Source: Dehalococcoidia bacterium (GTDB taxonomy: Bacteria > Chloroflexota > Dehalococcoidia > GIF9 > AB-539-J10). Taken from it: a stretch of 33,835 bases of DNA. The DNA lies in assembly GCA_003562475.1 (NCBI GenBank), contig PWUU01000083.1, forward strand, positions 1-33,835, written 5' to 3'. The position numbers and the translations under genes are program-made. Below the pieces are notes generated by a model. It had not been told where the DNA came from. It searched no databases and saw nothing but the letters and a program-made list of their open reading frames with translations. Positions within the stretch are counted from its first letter, which is position 1; each line of letters starts with the position of its first letter. Shown one piece after another: positions 30,143 through 33,835 of the stretch.

Positions 30143-30844
30143 TCAAGCGCCTGCGGTTATCCTGCCCACCGGGATGACGTAGAGAGGCGATTCCTCCTTC
30201 GGCATCTCCAGGAGGTCTTTCACTTCGTCATCGTTGAACGCGCCGACCACAACAGTGCCAAGGTCAAGTGCTACGGCCTGAAGGTAGACGTTCTGGGCAG
30301 CATGTCCCGCCTCCATGTGCACGTATCGCACACCACGATCGCCATACCTCACCGTCGTCCTTTCGTACACCGCACTGATGACCAACGTAATTGCACCATC
30401 CCGTACACAGCTCTGCCTCACCGATGCCGCCGTTAGTTCCTCCCTTACGTCACCGCTCCGGATCTTCACCACCTCGTGCTCGTGCGGAATGTACCGGTAG
30501 ATACCCGCTTCCAGTCCTATTACCTCGCCCGCCACCAGGTATACCTCCAGCGGGTACAGCCCTCCGGCAGAGGGCGCTGTTCTCCCTCCCCAACCAACAG
30601 TGATTCCCTGCGCAGCCCACAACAACTGGGAGATGTCCTCCAGAGCCAATGGTGCATCCGCGTATTCCCTGATCGACCTTCTCTCATATAGCGCTTCTTC
30701 GACCGTCATCTCGCCCACGAGTCTCACCTGCGGAAGAGCCACGGATTCCCTGTCTTCCGGCGGTCTCTGCTCAGGAGGAATTGCGGTTGTGTTGCACGCC
30801 GCAACCGCCATTACCAAGAGCAGTGCCAGTAACAACGTTTTCAT
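30143..30844 (-). CDS. SagB/ThcOx-type nitroreductase-family oxidoreductase, predicted lipoprotein
   Basis: A 233-residue protein. The lipoprotein signal ends in VAAC (Cys17), so it should sit outside the membrane, which is unusual for an FMN enzyme. The FMN-binding SagB pattern is clear: ERRSIREYADAPLALEDISQ (about residues 53-72), LLWAAQGIT, then SAGGLYPLEVYLV, and HMEAGHAAQNVYLQAVAL. SagB relatives oxidise azoline rings in RiPPs; many stand-alone members have unknown substrates. GAGGTGAGG is the ribosome site. 29880-30142, between its stop and the hydrolase gene, holds no recognisable gene. Confidence 0.87.
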   Translation of the reverse strand: MKTLLLALLLVMAVAACNTTAIPPEQRPPEDRESVALPQVRLVGEMTVEEALYERRSIREYADAPLALEDISQLLWAAQGITVGWGGRTAPSAGGLYPLEVYLVAGEVIGLEAGIYRYIPHEHEVVKIRSGDVREELTAASVRQSCVRDGAITLVISAVYERTTVRYGDRGVRYVHMEAGHAAQNVYLQAVALDLGTVVVGAFNDDEVKDLLEMPKEESPLYVIPVGRITAGA

Positions 30845-30919
30845 GTCGCCTCACCTCGCTTCTCACTGCACAAATGCCACGTAACGGATGCCACGCAATA
30901 TCCATGGCCCGCACCCATT

Positions 30920-30949
30920 AACCTAGTAGTCCTGCATATGGCGTGTCAA
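30920..30949 (-). promoter_or_regulatory. Candidate promoter of the SagB-like gene with a short dyad
   Basis: Minus strand: a perfect TTGACA (30949-30944), 18 bp, TAGGTT (30925-30920, weak). GTGTC and GACAC arms (30943-30947 and 30955-30959) overlap the -35 and could be an operator. The rest of 30845-31132 shows no gene. Confidence 0.35.
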
Positions 30950-31132
30950 ACCACGACACACATGAAACACGCGTCGACTTCGTGCGCGCATACTCTTTGA
31001 CTCTTACGACGCTGCCTGCGATCCTGTCGCATTTTTGTTCCCAGCCTGCAATTCTTTACACTATGGTTGCGGAGCGCCACACACAGATAACGATCGTGGC
31101 GCCCCGATATTCCGAGTAGGAGGTGTAGTTGG

Positions 31133-31255
31133 ATGGAAGCTCTTCCGTTCTTGATAACGGTTGCTGTGTTCGCCGCTATCGGTCTGGCCATCAAGATCGC
31201 AGCATTGCGACACCTGAAGCAACTCGGACAGGAGCAAGACAGCTCCCGCAGGTAG
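31133..31255 (+). CDS. Small single-helix membrane protein (40 residues)
   Basis: ATG at 31133 is preceded by an ideal AGGAGGTG 7 nt upstream; TAG is at 31253. The product begins MEALPFLITVAVFAAIGLAI, one membrane helix, then a basic, glutamine-rich cytoplasmic tail (KIAALRHLKQLGQEQDSSRR). The strong ribosome site, helix-plus-charged-tail design and a large hairpin right after it support a real small protein gene. I do not recognise the family. It could be a regulator of a membrane complex, a subunit, or less likely a toxin or a peptide substrate of the radical SAM or SagB-type enzymes nearby. Confidence 0.65.
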   Translation: MEALPFLITVAVFAAIGLAIKIAALRHLKQLGQEQDSSRR

Positions 31256-31276
31256 CTGAGAAGCTACGTGGCGCAT

Positions 31277-31328
31277 GGGCGTGCCGCCCCCAGCATCGTG
31301 CTGACGAAGCACTGGGCGCGGCACGCCC
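31277..31328 (+). repeat. Large hairpin after the small membrane protein gene
   Basis: Exact 11 bp arms GGGCGTGCCGC (31277-31287) and GCGGCACGCCC (31318-31328). Inside, CCCA/TGGG and GTGCT/AGCAC (loop GACGA) continue the stem with a bulge. There is no T-run after it, so it is not a standard terminator. It could be an RNA 3' structure, a small RNA or a protein-binding site. Confidence 0.6.
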
Positions 31329-31400
31329 GCGTGCCACCACTGCTCCACTCGACCACGTCGACAGGTTCCATTCGCGACCCCGATGCAGCGCACGCGTACA

Positions 31401-31429
31401 TTGACTTCATTCGTGACTCGTGATAGCGT
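31401..31429 (+). promoter_or_regulatory. Candidate promoter of the YhcH/YiaL-family gene
   Basis: TTGACT (31401-31406), 17 bp, TAGCGT (31424-31429, weak). A tandem TCGTGA repeat with 7 bp period (31411 and 31418) lies in the spacer and might be a regulator site. Confidence 0.35.
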
Positions 31430-31457
31430 CGCATCATTCCACAGGGGGTGCACTAGC

Positions 31458-31916
31458 ATGATCATCGACAGGATCGAGAATCTCGCACGATACGAGTTCC
31501 TGGGATCCCGCTTCGCGAAGGCATTCGAGCTACTGAAGACCGGCAATCTCACCGCGAAAGAAGCCGGCACCTACGAAGTCGACGGGCGCAAGCTCTACTA
31601 CATGGTCCAGAACTACACCACCAAACCAAAGGAGGAGCGCCGCTTCGAGTCACACCGCATATATGCTGATATTCAGGCGGTTTTTGCCGGCAGGGAAGCG
31701 ATGCCGGTGACGCAGGTAACCGGGCTGGAAGTACAGTCGGAGTACGACGAGGCCAAGGACATCATGTTCTTCGCTACACCGACCGACTACTCCGAATTGA
31801 AGATGGGCGCGGGTGACTTCGTGATTCTCTTCCCCAATGAGGCGCACATGCCTCAGTGTGAGTGGGGTGGCCCGGCACAGGTCAGTAAGATAGTGTTTAA
31901 GGTTGCCCTCGACTGA
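31458..31916 (+). CDS. YhcH/YjgK/YiaL family protein (DUF386)
   Basis: A 152-residue cupin-like protein. It begins MIIDRIENLARYEFLGSRFA and has ERRFESHRIYADIQAVFAGRE and FVILFPNEAHMPQCEWG, the conserved metal-binding His/Glu pattern of the family. Members are linked to sugar or sialic-acid catabolism and sometimes called beta-galactosidase subunit beta. The ATG at 31458 follows AGGGGGTG 7 nt upstream; an in-frame ATG at 31383 lacks homology and a ribosome site. It converges on an MFS gene 50 bp away. Confidence 0.9.
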   Translation: MIIDRIENLARYEFLGSRFAKAFELLKTGNLTAKEAGTYEVDGRKLYYMVQNYTTKPKEERRFESHRIYADIQAVFAGREAMPVTQVTGLEVQSEYDEAKDIMFFATPTDYSELKMGAGDFVILFPNEAHMPQCEWGGPAQVSKIVFKVALD

Positions 31917-31966
31917 GAGCCGGCGAGAACCATCTCCCCCAAACACAGATTCTCGGGGCGCACGAC

Positions 31967-33238
31967 TCATGCCGGTGTGAACGACTTCGGTCGCCTCACC
32001 AGCAGCACCGCAGGAAGCGAGATCGCATAGAGGGCGGCGAAGAGCACAAACGCCCAGTGATACGTTCCCATACTATCGTACAGCATGCCGGCCACCAATG
32101 GACCGGTCGCCGTCCCAAGGTTCAACAGCAGGCTGATCATGCCGAAGATGGAGCCGTAGTGCGCGAGGCCGAAGCTGTTGCTGGTGAGCATCGACACCGT
32201 CGGCAGCCAGCTTCCCGCACCAAACCCCATCAATAGCGAATACGTCCAGATGATGGCCATGGATGAACTACTGTCTACCTGTAACACAACGATCAGGCCC
32301 GACGCCTGCAGTGAAAGCCCGATGGCGGATGCATACCGCGCCGACATCTTGTCGCACAACCACCCGAAGATGAACTTACCAACACCGCTGCCGAAACCAA
32401 TAGCGCCAAGCGCGACGGCAGCTGCTTCAGTGCGGAAGCCAAGATCTATCAGATTGGGCCCCTGCGACTGGAGTCCTCCCATACTGCTGAAATTGCCGAA
32501 CAGATAGGATACCGCAAGGAGCCAGAACGCCGACGCCGCAGCCGCCTGTCGCAAAGTCAATCCCGCGCTCGTACCGGGACGAAACTCAGGAGGAGCTTCG
32601 GCGACCGGTGCGCCATCGGGATGCAACCCCATCTCCGCGGGACGAGTGCGTACCGTCAACAGTGCCAGGGGAATAATAGAGAGCCATACGATGACCGCCA
32701 TAGAGAAGTACGCTCCACGCCATCCGAGCATCTCGATCAGGTAACCGGCCACAGGAGCCATCACGACTCCCCCCGCACCGATCCCCGACGACATGAGGCC
32801 GACAGCCAGACCACGTTTCTTCTTGAACCAGTTGGAGACCACCGCACTGCACGGCACCGACCCGATACCAGCCGCGCCAGTACCCACCAACACATAGCCC
32901 AGATAGAAGAGATACAGCTGGCTCATCACGCTAAGCAGCACGAAGCCGAGACCCATCACTATCGCTCCCAGCACGATCACCAGTTTCGCGCCACGTTTGT
33001 CGACCAGCCGTCCCACCGGAAGCGATGCCACTCCCATCATTACAAAGAAGATGGTGAACCCGACCATTATCTCGCCCCGGCTCCACCCAAGAACCGACTG
33101 CAAAGACTGGACGAAAAGGCTGTAGATGAAGGAGCCGCAGCCGATGCTGATGAGCAGACAGAGGAAAGTAAACGCCACTATCCAGTATCCGTAGAAGAAC
33201 CGGCGGGGGCGAAGGATCTGCGACGCGCGGGTGCTCAT
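31967..33238 (-). CDS. MFS transporter, oxalate/formate antiporter (OFA)/monocarboxylate-like
   Basis: A 423-residue protein with 12 predicted helices. It carries YGYWIVAFTFLCLLISIG in helix 1, the loop motif GRLVDKRGAKLVIVLG, the helix 4-5 segment SNWFKKKRGLAVGLMSSGIG and the C-half motif FGWLCDKMSARYASAIG. The WFxKRGLA-G pattern is typical of OFA and monocarboxylate carriers, so an organic acid substrate is likely. The ATG at 33238 has no clear ribosome site; a TGGTATAAT promoter lies about 23 bp upstream. Confidence 0.9.
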   Translation of the reverse strand: MSTRASQILRPRRFFYGYWIVAFTFLCLLISIGCGSFIYSLFVQSLQSVLGWSRGEIMVGFTIFFVMMGVASLPVGRLVDKRGAKLVIVLGAIVMGLGFVLLSVMSQLYLFYLGYVLVGTGAAGIGSVPCSAVVSNWFKKKRGLAVGLMSSGIGAGGVVMAPVAGYLIEMLGWRGAYFSMAVIVWLSIIPLALLTVRTRPAEMGLHPDGAPVAEAPPEFRPGTSAGLTLRQAAAASAFWLLAVSYLFGNFSSMGGLQSQGPNLIDLGFRTEAAAVALGAIGFGSGVGKFIFGWLCDKMSARYASAIGLSLQASGLIVVLQVDSSSSMAIIWTYSLLMGFGAGSWLPTVSMLTSNSFGLAHYGSIFGMISLLLNLGTATGPLVAGMLYDSMGTYHWAFVLFAALYAISLPAVLLVRRPKSFTPA

Positions 33239-33256
33239 ACGTATGCCGGAAGAAGG

Positions 33257-33269
33257 TGCTATTATACCA
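33257..33269. promoter_or_regulatory. Overlapping divergent extended -10 elements
   Basis: The minus strand reads TGGTATAAT (33269-33261), exact TGnTATAAT, for the MFS gene starting at 33238. The plus strand reads TGCTATTAT (33257-33265), one mismatch, for the kinase-like gene at 33286. The two share the same bases, so only one polymerase could bind at a time. Confidence 0.5.
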
Positions 33270-33285
33270 GAGGACTACGCTTTGG

Positions 33286-33835
33286 ATGAGTGCTGGGTAC
33301 ATGGGAGCACGTGCCAGGGAAGGACCGGCTGCCTCCTATCCCGCTGCCGGGGGAATCATCAGTTCACGACGGAAGTACTTCTTCGTCATCAACAAGCAGT
33401 CCGGCAACTACTTCAAGTGGCTGGTCCAGATGCGAATCGGCGAGTTCCTCACCACTGAGGGAGTCACAGGCGAGGTGCACTACCTCAGAGACACCTGCAC
33501 CTTGAGGACAAGGCTGTTTGAAGCATACAACGACGGCTTTCGGGATTTCGTAATGGTCGGAGGTGACGGCTCCGTTTCGCTCGTCGCGAGCCTGCTGCGT
33601 GGAAAGGACTGCCGTGTAGGCATCGTACCGGTCGGCACCACCAACATGCTGGCGCAGCTACTGGGTATTCCTCTTGGCACACGCCGTTCTCTCGAAGTAC
33701 TCCTGACATCCAACCGCACCCGCGCAATCGACGCACTGGAGATCGACGGCAATCTGTACTTCCTCAACGCATCGGCGGGGCTGTCCTCTTTCTCCATCTC
33801 CGACCTGCGCACCGTGGAGAAATCCTATCTTAAGC
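33286..33835 (+). CDS. Diacylglycerol/lipid kinase catalytic-domain family protein (partial, runs off the right edge)
   Basis: The N-terminal 183 residues of a DAGK/LCB5-family kinase, cut by the window edge. Seen: KYFFVINKQSG at the start of the nucleotide fold, FVMVGGDGSVSLVASLLRG with the GGDGS nucleotide motif, VGIVPVGTTNMLAQLLGIPL and the start of ALEIDGNLYFLNASAGLSS. This order is typical of the family, which phosphorylates diacylglycerol or related lipids at the membrane. The ATG at 33286 follows GAGGA at 11 nt; a second ATG at 33301 is possible. A TGCTATTAT extended -10 lies just upstream. Substrate unknown. Confidence 0.88.
   Translation, partial: MSAGYMGARAREGPAASYPAAGGIISSRRKYFFVINKQSGNYFKWLVQMRIGEFLTTEGVTGEVHYLRDTCTLRTRLFEAYNDGFRDFVMVGGDGSVSLVASLLRGKDCRVGIVPVGTTNMLAQLLGIPLGTRRSLEVLLTSNRTRAIDALEIDGNLYFLNASAGLSSFSISDLRTVEKSYLK

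Noticed and set aside
31917-31966. CGAGAA/TTCTCG arms between convergent genes, considered as a terminator
   Set aside because: Arms of six bases around a 20 nt gap without a T-run are too weak to call.
32621-33289. 222-codon plus-strand frame
   Set aside because: Antisense shadow of the MFS gene, rich in His, Arg and Gln, as expected from a reverse frame of membrane-protein codons.

Overview
The window looks like the chromosome of an anaerobic bacterium of moderately high GC. A DUF5667 surface protein, a TRAP receptor with a Pro-Thr linker, an enolase-superfamily dehydratase, several Ig/PKD-like secreted proteins and an archaeal-type aconitase/isopropylmalate dehydratase all fit Chloroflexota, perhaps near Dehalococcoidia. 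That assignment is inference. No rRNA, tRNA, IS element, CRISPR array or prophage gene was seen.

Layout. 1-2220 (minus): an enolase-superfamily sugar-acid dehydratase, then a frameshifted remnant of a TRAP permease (dctM), then the start of a TRAP substrate-binding lipoprotein (dctP) that runs off the left edge. 2504-10544 (plus): a compact 14-gene operon in the exact order of the archaeal membrane-bound hydrogenase mbhA-N (Mrp-type antiporter module, then a [NiFe] hydrogenase module). Both nickel CxxC pairs are present. A hydrogenase maturation protease converges on it. 11300-13214 (plus): an NFU-domain protein and a CoA-disulfide/persulfide reductase fused to rhodanese. 13290-15846 (minus): two adjacent Ig/PKD-like surface proteins, one with DUF5667 and one a lipoprotein. 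16287-19453 (plus): a thioredoxin-CcdA fusion, NAD kinase, a GNAT acetyltransferase and a Nudix hydrolase. 19450-24099 (minus): pyruvate carboxylase subunit B, two-subunit aconitase-type dehydratase and isocitrate-type dehydrogenase, which together form an arm from pyruvate to 2-oxoglutarate. 24211-25892 (plus): folP, folK and a QueD/PTPS protein. 25889-27870: a Trm112-like protein, an unknown 110-residue protein and a radical SAM/SPASM enzyme. 27913-30844 (minus): an MFS carrier, an alpha/beta hydrolase and a lipoprotein SagB-type oxidoreductase. 31133-33835: a 40-residue membrane peptide gene followed by a large hairpin, a YhcH/YiaL protein, an OFA-like MFS carrier and the start of a lipid-kinase-family gene.

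The metabolic picture is anaerobic: proton-reducing hydrogenase coupled to ion translocation, persulfide/CoA redox chemistry, radical SAM chemistry and carboxylation feeding glutamate synthesis. Genes are densely packed, with many 1-8 nt overlaps. Three convergent pairs share 4 nt at their stop codons. Promoters seem to fall into two types: TTGAC-type -35 boxes with poor -10 boxes, and exact or near-exact extended -10 boxes (TGnTATAAT) with no -35. Two of these promoters lie so close to the start codon that the transcripts should be leaderless or nearly so. No wholly new defence or mobile system was recognised. The least explained pieces are the small membrane peptide with its hairpin, the paired Ig-like proteins and the radical SAM cluster.
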